The notes: generated from the sequence alone by a model not told the origin. A stretch of 54,761 nt of DNA from Microbulbifer agarilyticus S89 (GCF_000220505.1 NZ_AFPJ01000054.1:1-54761); one strand, 5' to 3'. Shown: positions 46,415 to 54,043, numbered from the stretch's first letter. Numbers and translations are program-made.

Positions 46415-46699
46415 GTGATAAATCAAATACCGAAATTCGAGATTCCCAAGTCTGATGATATTGAGTTCGTCGGAAGTATATGGCGCAGCGATGATCATGT
46501 TGCTGTTATTTATAGAAGACCCGACGGAATTTGGAGTATCTGGGTGGAGTACTTTGATGAGGATTGGCCGGTTGAGTGGCAATATAGTTCAGCAAGTGGT
46601 GGCTTGTTTGCTACTGAGAAGCTGGCGGAAAATGAGCTTAACAATGAAAATTCTTGGACTATGAATGTAATACCTGAAAGATTTTCCGGCTCAGATTGA
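46415..46699 (+). CDS. Cassette 1: hypothetical protein
   Basis: A 94-residue soluble acidic protein starting at GTG 46415 (MINQIPKFEIPKSDD). It is rich in Trp (six) and Glu/Asp; GIWSIWVEYFDEDWPVEW is the most distinctive part. No signal peptide or membrane helix. Not recognised; it might resemble small immunity proteins in composition, but there is no motif to support it. About 50 non-coding bases separate it from attC 1. Confidence 0.6.
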   Translation: MINQIPKFEIPKSDDIEFVGSIWRSDDHVAVIYRRPDGIWSIWVEYFDEDWPVEWQYSSASGGLFATEKLAENELNNENSWTMNVIPERFSGSD

Positions 46700-46749
46700 G
46701 AGCACTAGTTTCTGTCTATCATTGGTCTTGTGGATAGCATCAGGCCGCT

Positions 46750-46869
46750 GCATAACAATCAGCGGCAGAGCGACAGCCAACGCTACGCACCTTTTGTGTT
46801 ACTCGCTGTCGCTCAAACATTAACACAAAATTCGCTCCGCGCTGGCTGCGCCTGCGCTGGGCGTTATAA
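46750..46869 (+). repeat. attC 1 (type B, 120 bases)
   Basis: R'' GCATAAC, R' GTTATAA. The body has AGCGGCAGAGCGACAGCCAA and the palindromic TTTTGTGTTA/TAACACAAAA stem of type B. R'' matches the start of cassette 1. Confidence 0.92.
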
Positions 46870-46892
46870 GCCATAAGGAAGGAAATCTTGAA

Positions 46893-47264
46893 ATGCCAAA
46901 TGACATAAAAAAAGCAGCTATCGCATTAGTACTTTCATGCTTGTGTACGCTGATCGCAGTGTATTTCGATGGACAAGTTTTTGAAGAGATTGGCTATGGA
47001 GATCCAGTTACTTTAGGTATGAATTTCGTTTGGACACTAATCATTGCTTGGCTAGTCTGGGAAATTTTTAAGGGTAAAGACATTAAGCTAACGCTCCTAA
47101 TAGTCGCGGCGATAATGCTTGGATCAATAGTGTGGGATGTTTCTCAGTTCGGCTTTGGCATTGCGCAGGCATTCTATGTAGTCGAACTTTCAATGTTCGG
47201 AGTAGCCTATTTGTTTCTTAATAGTGAAGAAAGTAGAAACTGGTACACTTCGGAAAGCTTATAA
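46893..47264 (+). CDS. Cassette 2: small integral membrane protein
   Basis: A 123-residue protein with four predicted helices (about 7-25, 40-58, 65-83, 89-110) and short loops. The loop after helix 1 carries FDGQVFEEIGYGDP. AAGGAAGG precedes the ATG. The TAA stop is part of the R'' box of attC 2. Not recognised. Confidence 0.78.
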   Translation: MPNDIKKAAIALVLSCLCTLIAVYFDGQVFEEIGYGDPVTLGMNFVWTLIIAWLVWEIFKGKDIKLTLLIVAAIMLGSIVWDVSQFGFGIAQAFYVVELSMFGVAYLFLNSEESRNWYTSESL

Positions 47265-47402
47265 CAAGGCCAGGCAGTTTTCTCCGGGCCTTCGGCCCTC
47301 CGCGGGACAGCTTACCTTGTGCACGTTTTGCGCAGGTCGCTGCGCTCCCATGTTTGCGCAAAACGCGTACAAGGTAAGCTGCCCCTGCTGGCGGCGTTAT
47401 GC
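47259..47402 (+). repeat. attC 2 (type A, 144 bases)
   Basis: R'' TTATAAC, R' GTTATGC. Type A body: AAGGCCAGGCA at the left, GCTTACCTTG/CAAGGTAAGC as the long stem and TGCTGGCGGC at the right. Confidence 0.93.
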
Positions 47403-47432
47403 ATCCAAGTTACCCATAGAAAGTAGTTAATA

Positions 47433-47867
47433 ATGAGAAAAGTTGAAGATTACACAATCCGAGAATTGCAGGAAGCAATAATGGGGATTGATCAGGACAA
47501 AAATCCTGAAAAATATGCTGAGTTACAAACGGAAATTTCGCGAAAAAGAGCTCAAGTCAAAGAGCTAAATGACCAAATTTCAGAGTTATATGGTTCGAGT
47601 CCCACGAACAGCTCTGGTAGCGAGAGCCTAAATCAATTTACATTTAAACGTTGCGTTCTAGCCAGTCTCTGCAGTATCGGCGCGTTTTGGGTGCTTATTG
47701 GCCTTTTAGGGATTTTTGGTCTCGGTACTGTTACTGCAAACGATGAGCAAGTACACGGGATGAAGGCGCTAGTGACCGCCGTATTCGGCGGAGCTGTCAG
47801 CTCTCTAGTTTTCGGTTTCATGGTTTGGGTGGGAGAGAAGGTGCTCCGGCTCTTCGAAAATGCATAA
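47433..47867 (+). CDS. Cassette 3: coiled-coil membrane protein
   Basis: A 144-residue protein. Residues 1-50 form a charged coiled coil (RELQEAIMGIDQDKNPEK...), then a Ser-rich linker and two membrane helices (about 73-96 and 109-133). The cytoplasmic coiled coil would face inside by the positive-inside rule. The stop is in the R'' box of attC 3. Not recognised. Confidence 0.75.
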   Translation: MRKVEDYTIRELQEAIMGIDQDKNPEKYAELQTEISRKRAQVKELNDQISELYGSSPTNSSGSESLNQFTFKRCVLASLCSIGAFWVLIGLLGIFGLGTVTANDEQVHGMKALVTAVFGGAVSSLVFGFMVWVGEKVLRLFENA

Positions 47868-47981
47868 CAAGCAGCGGCAGAGCGACAGTCAACGCTACGC
47901 ACCTTTTGTGTTACTCGCTTACGCTCGAACATTAACACAAAACGCGCTCCGCGTTGGCTTCGCCTGCGCTGGGCGTTATGC
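47862..47981 (+). repeat. attC 3 (type B, 120 bases)
   Basis: R'' GCATAAC, R' GTTATGC; type B body, nearly identical to attC 1, 10 and 15. Confidence 0.92.
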
Positions 47982-47987
47982 ATCAAG

Positions 47988-48344
47988 ATGACCATCGAAG
48001 AAATAATAAAGAAAACTCTGAAAAACGGCCTTTCATATAAGGACCTTGAAGGTTTTTCGACTCAAGAAGGGACTAGTGTCGAGGACTCTTTCAACAGGGT
48101 ATCTCTTTACATTGCCAGAAAGTTTGATGTTGGAGAAATGTCTTATGAAGATGGTGACTATGCCATGAATGAGGTATGGAATATCATGCTCGATTACATC
48201 GTGAATCAAGATATTCCCATTATTCAACCGTGCTATGACATTTATTGTGCTTTTGATGCGGGCGAGTACATCCATAAAGATGAAACAGATCCAGTAGCCG
48301 AGTATACAAGGCCGTCAATTAAAGCGGTTCTAAAAAATGCATAA
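47988..48344 (+). CDS. Cassette 4: hypothetical cytoplasmic protein
   Basis: A 118-residue acidic protein, mostly helical, beginning MTIEEIIKKTLKNGLSYKDLEGF. It has no export signal or membrane helix. The ATG lies six bases after the attC 3 end, leaving almost no room for a promoter, so expression probably depends on read-through. Its stop falls in attC 4. I do not recognise it; size and acidity are like those of antitoxin or immunity proteins, but this is not evidence. Confidence 0.68.
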   Translation: MTIEEIIKKTLKNGLSYKDLEGFSTQEGTSVEDSFNRVSLYIARKFDVGEMSYEDGDYAMNEVWNIMLDYIVNQDIPIIQPCYDIYCAFDAGEYIHKDETDPVAEYTRPSIKAVLKNA

Positions 48345-48482
48345 CAAACGCAAGCAGAATGCTCCGGCCCTTCGGGTCTCCGCGGGACGCCCAACACTAT
48401 GCACGTTTTGTGCGTGTCGCTGCGCTCCTAGTTTCGCACAAAACGTGCATAGCATTGGTCGCCCCTGTTGCGGGCGTTAACT
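48339..48482 (+). repeat. attC 4 (type A variant, 144 bases)
   Basis: R'' GCATAAC, R' GTTAACT. Body is a divergent type A: AAACGCAAGCAGAA at the left, TTGCGGGC at the right, with GTTTTGTGCG/CGCACAAAAC stem. Confidence 0.9.
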
Positions 48483-48494
48483 TAGAGTAGCCAA

Positions 48495-48830
48495 ATGATT
48501 CGAGGATTAGTAAGTCTCGCTCTAATTGTTCCGGCATTTTCATTTGCACATGAAATTCCGGAAATCTCCAAAGAGTGGGATCAAAGAGTGGAAAAATTCC
48601 AAGAATATATGGTTAGTAATAATTGCGAAAACGCGATTCAAGAATCAGAAGCTCTACTGGGAATAGATCCATCAAGTACAGAAGCCATGTTTTACTTGTA
48701 CTACTCCAGCAAAAAATGCAGACGTCAACTACCTGAATGGCTTGGGGCGCCCTCTAGCTGGCCGAATGCCAGAGTAGAGGACCGGTATTATATAGATTTA
48801 GCGCAGGTACTAGGCAGTGAACAAAGTTAA
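48495..48830 (+). CDS. Cassette 5: secreted hypothetical protein
   Basis: A 111-residue protein with a signal peptide (about 1-18, ending SFA-H). The mature part has two cysteines (NNCENA and KKCRR), which could form a disulphide, and a helix-turn-helix pattern (ENAIQESEALLGIDPSSTEAMF) resembling one TPR repeat. The TAA stop is in attC 5. No function assigned. Confidence 0.7.
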   Translation: MIRGLVSLALIVPAFSFAHEIPEISKEWDQRVEKFQEYMVSNNCENAIQESEALLGIDPSSTEAMFYLYYSSKKCRRQLPEWLGAPSSWPNARVEDRYYIDLAQVLGSEQS

Positions 48831-48969
48831 CAATGCCAGGCAATGAAGCTCCGGGCCTGCGGCCCTCCGCGGGACAGCTTACCTTGTACACCATTTGCGC
48901 AGGTCGCTTTGCTCCCATTTTGGCGCAAATGGCGCCCAAGGTAAGCTGCCCCTGCTGGCGGCGTTAAGC
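48825..48969 (+). repeat. attC 5 (type A, 145 bases)
   Basis: R'' AGTTAAC, R' GTTAAGC; type A body with AATGCCAGGCA at the left and CTGGCGGC at the right. Confidence 0.93.
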
Positions 48970-48985
48970 TTATGTTGAGAAAAAG

Positions 48986-49300
48986 ATGCTTCTAAGAAAC
49001 TTCAATAAAGTTTGGGAAAAAGAAAGAGATATTATTGAAACTCAGCTTATAGAAAAAATGAATCAAAGTATCAATGAAATTGATTTCTCGATGAGCCAGC
49101 AGGCTGGTCGAATGGTGAAGGAAGCTGAAGATCATCTTCGTCAGATGCGGAATGAGCTAGTTACAAGAAAATCAATGGCAGTGTATGAGGCTGAAGAAAT
49201 AGCAAGAAATCGCATGCAGCTAAGAGCCTCATATTTGGCTTTGGTGATGAGTTCGGTAGCCCTCATCATTTCTATCGCGACTGTTCTTGCCAAGCTGTAA
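48986..49300 (+). CDS. Cassette 6: tail-anchored coiled-coil protein
   Basis: A 104-residue protein. Residues 1-78 form a charged helix with coiled-coil character; residues 81-102 (YLALVMSSVALIISIATVL) are a C-terminal membrane anchor. The bulk would be cytoplasmic. Not recognised. Its TAA ends one base before the attC 6 core. Confidence 0.72.
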   Translation: MLLRNFNKVWEKERDIIETQLIEKMNQSINEIDFSMSQQAGRMVKEAEDHLRQMRNELVTRKSMAVYEAEEIARNRMQLRASYLALVMSSVALIISIATVLAKL

Positions 49301-49301
49301 T

Positions 49302-49446
49302 GCTTAACAAGGCCAGGCAATTAAGCTCCGGGCCTGTGGCCCTCCGCGGGACAGCTTACCTTGTGCACTTTTTGCGCTGGTCGCTGTGCTCCCATTTTCG
49401 CGCAAAATGCGCACAAGGTAAGCTGCCCCTGCTGGCGGCGTTAACC
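49302..49446 (+). repeat. attC 6 (type A, 145 bases)
   Basis: R'' GCTTAAC, R' GTTAACC; type A body with AAGGCCAGGCA and CTGGCGGC. Confidence 0.93.
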
Positions 49447-49463
49447 CTACGAGATAGCAAGTA

Positions 49464-49883
49464 ATGAAAAAACAGATTGCGTTGTTTTCTATACTCATAC
49501 TCGCGTTCGCTTCTACCGCGCTATATATCAGTCGACCTGTAGAACTAAAGGAAAATTCATATACATTTTCTGAAATTCAGCAGCTAAAAATTACCCACCC
49601 AGATGCTGTTCGAGCGTATACAAAAGGTCTGGCGAGTGCCGCATTTGTCTTTCGCCCGCTTGATTTTGGAGATTACAGCGCGTCTGGAAAGAGTTCATAT
49701 ATCTATTGCCCAGATGCATATGAGAAAATAGATTCGGAATTGGTGGACAGCCTGGCCACTCTAGAGGTAAGAGTTCATGGGGCAAAAGAAAATGAGCTCT
49801 ACCCGGAGCTTGTAAGGAAAGGTCTAGAAAGAGCATACCCGTGCAATCCCGTTACCAGAAACCGTTGGGCACCGGAGGGTTAA
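49464..49883 (+). CDS. Cassette 7: exported protein, weakly Rap1a/Tai-like
   Basis: A 139-residue protein with an N-terminal signal or anchor (about 4-22). The mature part contains AYTKGLASAAFVF, YCPDAYEKID and ends ...KGLERAYPC. That layout (small helix with Gly, a CP motif, a C-terminal aY/FPC) is reminiscent of Rap1a/Tai immunity proteins; the resemblance is weak. Stop in attC 7. Confidence 0.65.
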   Translation: MKKQIALFSILILAFASTALYISRPVELKENSYTFSEIQQLKITHPDAVRAYTKGLASAAFVFRPLDFGDYSASGKSSYIYCPDAYEKIDSELVDSLATLEVRVHGAKENELYPELVRKGLERAYPCNPVTRNRWAPEG

Positions 49884-50021
49884 CAAGGCCAGGCAATTTG
49901 CTCCGGGCCTTTGGCCCTCCGCGGGACAGCTTACCTTGTGCACCTTTTGCGCAGGTCGCTGTGCTCCCATTGTCGCGCAAAACGCGCACAAGGTAAGCTG
50001 CCCCTGCTGGCGGCGTTAACT
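49878..50021 (+). repeat. attC 7 (type A, 144 bases)
   Basis: R'' GGTTAAC, R' GTTAACT; type A body with AAGGCCAGGCA and CTGGCGGC. Confidence 0.93.
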
Positions 50022-50030
50022 GAAATACCT

Positions 50031-50399
50031 ATGAAGAAGCTTATAGCTACAATTTCGGTGTTTGTTTCTGGCGTAGCAAATTCATGTGAAATATACACAG
50101 ACCAATTTCACTTGGAGAATTCTCTAAGTGCTAACCACATAGCGGTTGTCACTACTTTCGAAGATCCCAAAAACGGGAAAATGGAAGTGGTTGAGGTGTT
50201 TAGGGGTAGCCTAGTCGTAGGTCAAAAGTTACAACTAGACATCAAAGGCATAGAGCTGGAGAAAGAAACAGCGTATTTGATATATTCAAATAGTTCTAGC
50301 CTCGAAAAATTACACTGTAAGAGTATCGCTTTGGCTGAAGATGAACATGGCTATGACACTACAATAGTGGTCGAGATGGCGCACCGAGAATCCAGTTAA
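50031..50399 (+). CDS. Cassette 8: secreted protein, NTR/TIMP-like layout
   Basis: A 122-residue protein starting at ATG 50031; an upstream in-frame start at 49911 lies within attC 7 and is rejected. A short signal peptide ends near ANS-C, putting a cysteine at the mature N-terminus. Then come IAVVTTFEDPKNGKMEVVEVFRG and AYLIYSNS, and a second Cys in KLHCKSI. Order and spacing agree with cassettes 9 and 10 and suggest an OB-like netrin/TIMP fold. Stop in attC 8. Confidence 0.7.
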   Translation: MKKLIATISVFVSGVANSCEIYTDQFHLENSLSANHIAVVTTFEDPKNGKMEVVEVFRGSLVVGQKLQLDIKGIELEKETAYLIYSNSSSLEKLHCKSIALAEDEHGYDTTIVVEMAHRESS

Positions 50400-50537
50400 C
50401 AATCACAGGCAGTGGAGCTCCGGCCCTTCGGGCCTCCGCAGGACGTCTTACCTTATGCACGTTTGGCGCAGTCGCTACGCTCCTATTTTTGCGCAAAACG
50501 CGCATAAGGTAAGCCGCCCCTGCTGTGGACGTTATGT
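50394..50537 (+). repeat. attC 8 (type A2, 144 bases)
   Basis: R'' AGTTAAC, R' GTTATGT. Type A2: left end AATCACAGGCAG, right end TGCTGTGGAC; central GCTTACC/GGTAAGC stem as in type A. Confidence 0.92.
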
Positions 50538-50547
50538 TTAGAGAGCC

Positions 50548-50973
50548 ATGAAGCACGCAATTTTTACAATCTTCATATATCTAGTTTCGACTTGTGCTCA
50601 CGCTTGTACTTGCGTCGAATTAACAGACCGCGAAAAAATTGACAAGGCAACAAAGATCTTCGCGGGTAAAGTTGTTAAAAGTGAATTTAACGAGCAGTAT
50701 GAAGTAGAGAGTCTTATAAAGGTTGAAAAAATCTTTAAAGGCAATGTGAGTAAACTCGAAGAAATTCGTTCTAGTGGAGACTCGTCAAGTTGTGGTGTAG
50801 AAGAGGTTGTAGGGTTTAATTACCTTATCTTCACAGATGAAGCAGGTGAGGCATCTATCTGTTATGGCCATGAAGAGTACAATCCTAAGTACCTGGAGTT
50901 ATCCGGAGATCACAGTCCAGGAAGGTTGCTGCGGGCGCTCAGCACGGAAAAACATAACAATCACAGGCAGTAA
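50548..50973 (+). CDS. Cassette 9: secreted NTR/TIMP-like protein
   Basis: A 141-residue protein. The signal peptide ends at AHA-C, and the mature part opens CTCVELTD, the Cys-x-Cys start seen in tissue-inhibitor-of-metalloproteinase (netrin) domains. KIFAGKVVKS, LIKVEKIFKGN, SSCG and NYLIFTDE follow in the order of that fold. The gene has no own stop before attC 9: it reads into the site and ends ...HNNHRQ, so the last residues are encoded by the attC. Confidence 0.75.
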   Translation: MKHAIFTIFIYLVSTCAHACTCVELTDREKIDKATKIFAGKVVKSEFNEQYEVESLIKVEKIFKGNVSKLEEIRSSGDSSSCGVEEVVGFNYLIFTDEAGEASICYGHEEYNPKYLELSGDHSPGRLLRALSTEKHNNHRQ

Positions 50974-51096
50974 AGCTACGGCCCTTCGGGCCTCCGCGGG
51001 ACGTCTTACCTTGTGCACATTCTGCGCAGGTCGCTTCGCTCCCATTTTCGCGCAAAATGCGCACAAGGTAAGCCGCCCCTGCTGTGGGCGTTAGGG
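50952..51096 (+). repeat. attC 9 (type A2, 145 bases)
   Basis: R'' ACATAAC, R' GTTAGGG; A2 body with AATCACAGGCAG and TGCTGTGGGC. Confidence 0.92.
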
Positions 51097-51100
51097 CACT

Positions 51101-51514
51101 ATGAAAATAATACCAATAATTTTACTTCTCTTTTCGAGTGCCAGCTTTGGTTGGGAGTGTGCAGATCCGCGGCAACCAGGAAGTATTGAAGAATTCTGGA
51201 ATGAACGGCCATTAGTCGTCGTCGCGCAAGTTATTTCAGGAAAGTATGACCAAAATTCGAAGGAAGAGTATCAGTACGTCGTTGCGGTCAAACATGTCCT
51301 AAAGGGAAGTGCAGAGAAGAGCTTAAGTATTCAGGGTGATTTTTCTCTTCAGCTTAAAATGTCCGAGCAATATATCTTCTTTGTAAAAAACAATAAGATA
51401 GACTTCTGTGATTTGGTTTTGCCGTTCTCGTATAGTTGGTTGGAGCGTCCTGATATTCCTGTAGAGCGCGCTCGTGTAGAGAAGGTCGTGGAGCTATCAG
51501 GGTACAAGCCCTAA
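51101..51514 (+). CDS. Cassette 10: secreted NTR-like protein
   Basis: A 137-residue protein. The signal peptide ends at SFG-W and a Cys follows (ECADPRQ). LVVVAQVISGKYD, YVVAVKHVLKGS, QYIFFVKNN and a late Cys (DFCDL) repeat the layout of cassettes 8 and 9, though identity is low. The ATG lies four bases after the attC 9 core. Stop in attC 10, which is of type B unlike the attC of cassettes 8 and 9. Confidence 0.7.
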   Translation: MKIIPIILLLFSSASFGWECADPRQPGSIEEFWNERPLVVVAQVISGKYDQNSKEEYQYVVAVKHVLKGSAEKSLSIQGDFSLQLKMSEQYIFFVKNNKIDFCDLVLPFSYSWLERPDIPVERARVEKVVELSGYKP

Positions 51515-51628
51515 CAAACAGCGGCAGAGCGAAAGCCAACGCTACGCACCTTTTGTGTTACTCGCTGGCGCTCAAAAATTAACACAAAATGTGCTGCGCG
51601 CTGGCTGCGCCTGCGCTGGGCGTTAGTT
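51509..51628 (+). repeat. attC 10 (type B, 120 bases)
   Basis: R'' CCCTAAC, R' GTTAGTT; type B body with AGCGGCAGAGCG and the TTTTGTGTTA/TAACACAAAA stem. Confidence 0.92.
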
Positions 51629-51643
51629 GTCCTAAGGAGAATC

Positions 51644-51982
51644 ATGAAAGGGCTTCAGGTTACGGGGTTAACCATATCCTTGCTATCACTGCTACTTGCC
51701 TATTTCCTGTTGGTTCCAGTTGAGCCAAGCACACCGAGTTCCTCAGCGGGTGCAGCTGGGTTAGGAATAATGTTCATTGTGCTTCCTGCATTGGGAGCGT
51801 CCGCGATTATGGTTATTCCAACATCTGTCGCATTACTATGGGATATTAATCGTATACGATCGCGGTTTACTGGGCTGTTTTGGTACAGTGTGTGGGCTCT
51901 GAACGGAATTTTTACACTGATATACATGCTTTTGGGGGCTTGGCTCATATATATGTGGGCTTTTCATGTTCCGGCCAACTAA
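51644..51982 (+). CDS. Cassette 11: small integral membrane protein
   Basis: A 112-residue protein with three predicted membrane helices (about 5-25, 37-66 and 78-106); the middle one is long and may be two. The loop after the first is PVEPSTPSSSAG. AAGGAGA precedes the ATG. Stop in attC 11. Not recognised. Confidence 0.75.
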   Translation: MKGLQVTGLTISLLSLLLAYFLLVPVEPSTPSSSAGAAGLGIMFIVLPALGASAIMVIPTSVALLWDINRIRSRFTGLFWYSVWALNGIFTLIYMLLGAWLIYMWAFHVPAN

Positions 51983-52120
51983 CAAGGCCGGGCAATTTAC
52001 TCTGGGCCTGCGGCCCTCCGTGGGACAGCTTACCTTGTGCACCTTTTGCGCAGGTCGCTATGCTCCCATTTTTGCGCAAAACGCGCACAAGGTAAGCTGC
52101 CCCTGCCGGCGGCGTTAGGC
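51977..52120 (+). repeat. attC 11 (type A, 144 bases)
   Basis: R'' AACTAAC, R' GTTAGGC; type A body with AAGGCCGGGCA and GCCGGCGGC. Confidence 0.93.
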
Positions 52121-52127
52121 AAGCAGA

Positions 52128-52508
52128 ATGCAGATTAAGAGGTATGGCGGAAAGTTTGGCGGTGGAAACGATAGCGGAAATAATAAAATCGCCAAAATTG
52201 GATTTTATCTATTCATTGCGAGTATTTTTGCAACAATTTTATTCGCAAATCCAGCCTTCATAATTGGCGGACTTCTTGTTCTCTTTCTTTTTACTGGTAT
52301 TGGCATGCTGGTTAAAGGAGGTGAGAGCGCTGGTTTAAGAGAGGAACGCTATAGGCAGCACTTAAAGGATGCTGAAAGGCTTTTCAAAGAAGGAGATTAT
52401 CTTGGTGCAAGTGAGGCGTTCCGGCGAGCAAAAATTTATGGTGAAATCCCTGCGGAACTCCAAGAAATGTACACCGAGGCACGAATGCCTAACAATCACG
52501 GGCAATAA
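52128..52508 (+). CDS. Cassette 12: membrane protein with helical tail
   Basis: A 126-residue protein. A Gly/Lys/Arg-rich N-terminus (1-20) precedes two membrane helices (about 23-41 and 44-62) and a C-terminal helical hairpin (RLFKEGDYLGASEAFRRAK) like one TPR unit. Like cassette 9, the frame enters the attC and ends MPNNHGQ. Not recognised. Confidence 0.73.
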   Translation: MQIKRYGGKFGGGNDSGNNKIAKIGFYLFIASIFATILFANPAFIIGGLLVLFLFTGIGMLVKGGESAGLREERYRQHLKDAERLFKEGDYLGASEAFRRAKIYGEIPAELQEMYTEARMPNNHGQ

Positions 52509-52631
52509 TGCTACGGCCCTTCGGGCCTCCGCGGGACGGCTTACCTTATGCACGTTTTACGCGGGTCGCTTCACTCCCATTTTCGCGCAAAACGCGCATA
52601 AGGTAAGCCGCCCCTGCCGTGGGCGTTATGT
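52487..52631 (+). repeat. attC 12 (type A2, 145 bases)
   Basis: R'' GCCTAAC, R' GTTATGT; A2 body with AATCACGGGCAA and TGCCGTGGGC. Confidence 0.92.
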
Positions 52632-52655
52632 ATCCGTACTTATCAAGGAAGAAGA

Positions 52656-52937
52656 ATGAAAAAGTTAGCCACAATTTTCACGTTTTCGCTATGCGCCTTC
52701 ATCGGCTCGGTGAGCGCCCAAACCCAAATGCCGCCGCCACCTAGCGTCGGTCCAAATATGAAAGTGCTGGTTCCTATGCTGAAGGCTCAGCTAGAAGCGC
52801 TCAGCAGCCCAGAGCTTTTAGAAGCTCAATCCAAATACTATAGGGAGCTTTATCTATCTCTTAAAAAACAAGGTTTTACTGACGAGCAGGCAATGCAGCT
52901 GTTAGTGGCCTTAGCGTCATCCGAGAACTCAAAGTAA
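52656..52937 (+). CDS. Cassette 13: small secreted protein
   Basis: A 93-residue protein with a signal peptide (about 1-21, ending VSA-Q). The mature part starts with a Pro-rich stretch (MPPPPSVGPNM) and continues as two amphipathic helices (LKAQLEALSSPELLEAQSKY; QGFTDEQAMQLLVAL). No cysteine in the mature protein. GGAAGAAG precedes the ATG. Not recognised. Confidence 0.72.
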   Translation: MKKLATIFTFSLCAFIGSVSAQTQMPPPPSVGPNMKVLVPMLKAQLEALSSPELLEAQSKYYRELYLSLKKQGFTDEQAMQLLVALASSENSK

Positions 52938-52950
52938 GTGCCACGCCAAT

Positions 52951-53095
52951 ACATAACAAGCACAGGCAATGAAGCTCCGGCCCATTGGGCCTCCGCGGGA
53001 CGTCTTACCTTGTGCATGTTTTGCGTAGGTCGCTTTGCTCCCATTTTTGCGCAAAACATGCACAAGGTAATCCGCCCCTGCTGTGGGCGTTATGC
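52951..53095 (+). repeat. attC 13 (type A2, 145 bases)
   Basis: R'' ACATAAC, R' GTTATGC; A2 body with AAGCACAGGCAA and TGCTGTGGGC. Confidence 0.92.
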
Positions 53096-53106
53096 ATCTT
53101 AGAACC

Positions 53107-53478
53107 ATGAAGAATTATTTGCTCCTACTTGCACTAGTTTCAGGCTCAGTATCTGCTGAAAACCTATGCGATCCAATAAAAAGCTCTGGGGAGGGACACT
53201 GGCCAATTCCAGAGGAAGCATTTACTAAACAGGTAGCAATTAAGGCCGCAGAGGATCTAAAGTCCTTGCTAAGCAAAGCAGATAAGTCAGATGATTATTT
53301 TGCCCAAAGTGCAGGTATAGACTTTGAGTCAGCTGTTCGTAACAACCTAGTCTCGATTGAGGGTTATATGCTAAAGGTAAGTGCCGAGAATGACCTCAAA
53401 GAAGATAATCAAGTCTCCAAATGGTCTTTAAAGGCTTGGTGTGATTTCCTGAAAACCGACGCTGTGATCTGGCACTAA
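53107..53478 (+). CDS. Cassette 14: secreted hypothetical protein
   Basis: A 123-residue protein, started at ATG 53107; an in-frame GTG/ATG at 53083 or 53092 overlaps attC 13 and is rejected. Signal peptide about 1-17 (ending VSA-E). The mature protein has cysteines in NLCDPIK and AWCDFLK and is otherwise helical. ENLCDP-SSGEGHWPIPEEAF is the most distinctive part. Not recognised. Confidence 0.7.
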   Translation: MKNYLLLLALVSGSVSAENLCDPIKSSGEGHWPIPEEAFTKQVAIKAAEDLKSLLSKADKSDDYFAQSAGIDFESAVRNNLVSIEGYMLKVSAENDLKEDNQVSKWSLKAWCDFLKTDAVIWH

Positions 53479-53479
53479 T

Positions 53480-53572
53480 GCATAACAAGTCAATCAACTA
53501 CGCGCCTTTGGCGCCGGACAGCTTACTCTGCGCTTCGCTCCGTTCCAGCTGCCGGTTATTGAGGCGTTAGCC
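53480..53572 (+). repeat. attC 14 (type C, 93 bases)
   Basis: R'' GCATAAC, R' GTTAGCC. The body is shorter and unrelated to types A and B: GGCGCCGGACAGCTTA then TGCGCTTCGCTCC and AGCTGCCGGTTA. R'' still matches the start of cassette 14, so it is a genuine site. Confidence 0.85.
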
Positions 53573-53597
53573 ACCATAAAGAGTAATAGGGTGATTT

Positions 53598-54041
53598 ATG
53601 AAAACTAGAAAAATTTTTACGTCAGCTTTGTGTGTTGCGTTACTTGCGTCACCAATTCCGACATTTGCTAGTAATGAGGTAACGCAGGCATATTCGACCT
53701 GCCTTATTACCAATAGCTCTGAGAAGGAAAGGTTGGATCTCATGCTTTGGGTATTCTCCGCGATGGCATCACACCCTGAGGCAAAGAGAGCGTTTGAGAT
53801 TAACGATGCAGTCATCGATAAAGCTATCTCAAATGCTGGTGCAACCTTAACGAATGTATTGCGTAAGTGTAGAAATGAGGCGAAAGCAGTGCTGAATGCT
53901 GGCTTATCTATAGGTTCAGGATTTGATGCTTTGGGTTATCAGGCAATGAGTGAGTTGTCAAATAATGCAGCAACCAGGGCTAAGATGGCTTCAATAGGTG
54001 AGCACATGGATCTAAGTGTATTGAAACCCTCAACCCCCTGA
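53598..54041 (+). CDS. Cassette 15: secreted helical protein
   Basis: A 147-residue protein with a signal peptide (about 1-24, ending TFA-S). The mature part is helical, with Cys in YSTCLITN and RKCRNEA that may pair. A Gly-rich stretch (LNAGLSIGSGFDALG) follows. Reads as periplasmic; not recognised. Stop TGA ends two bases before the attC 15 R'' box. Confidence 0.7.
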   Translation: MKTRKIFTSALCVALLASPIPTFASNEVTQAYSTCLITNSSEKERLDLMLWVFSAMASHPEAKRAFEINDAVIDKAISNAGATLTNVLRKCRNEAKAVLNAGLSIGSGFDALGYQAMSELSNNAATRAKMASIGEHMDLSVLKPSTP

Positions 54042-54043
54042 CT

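Noticed and set aside
49911-50030. N-terminal extension of the cassette 8 gene
   Set aside because: It would translate attC 7; ATG 50031 starts a normal signal peptide.
52369-52659. Frame running across attC 12
   Set aside because: It translates the attC stem in a frame that overlaps cassette 12 and lacks protein features.
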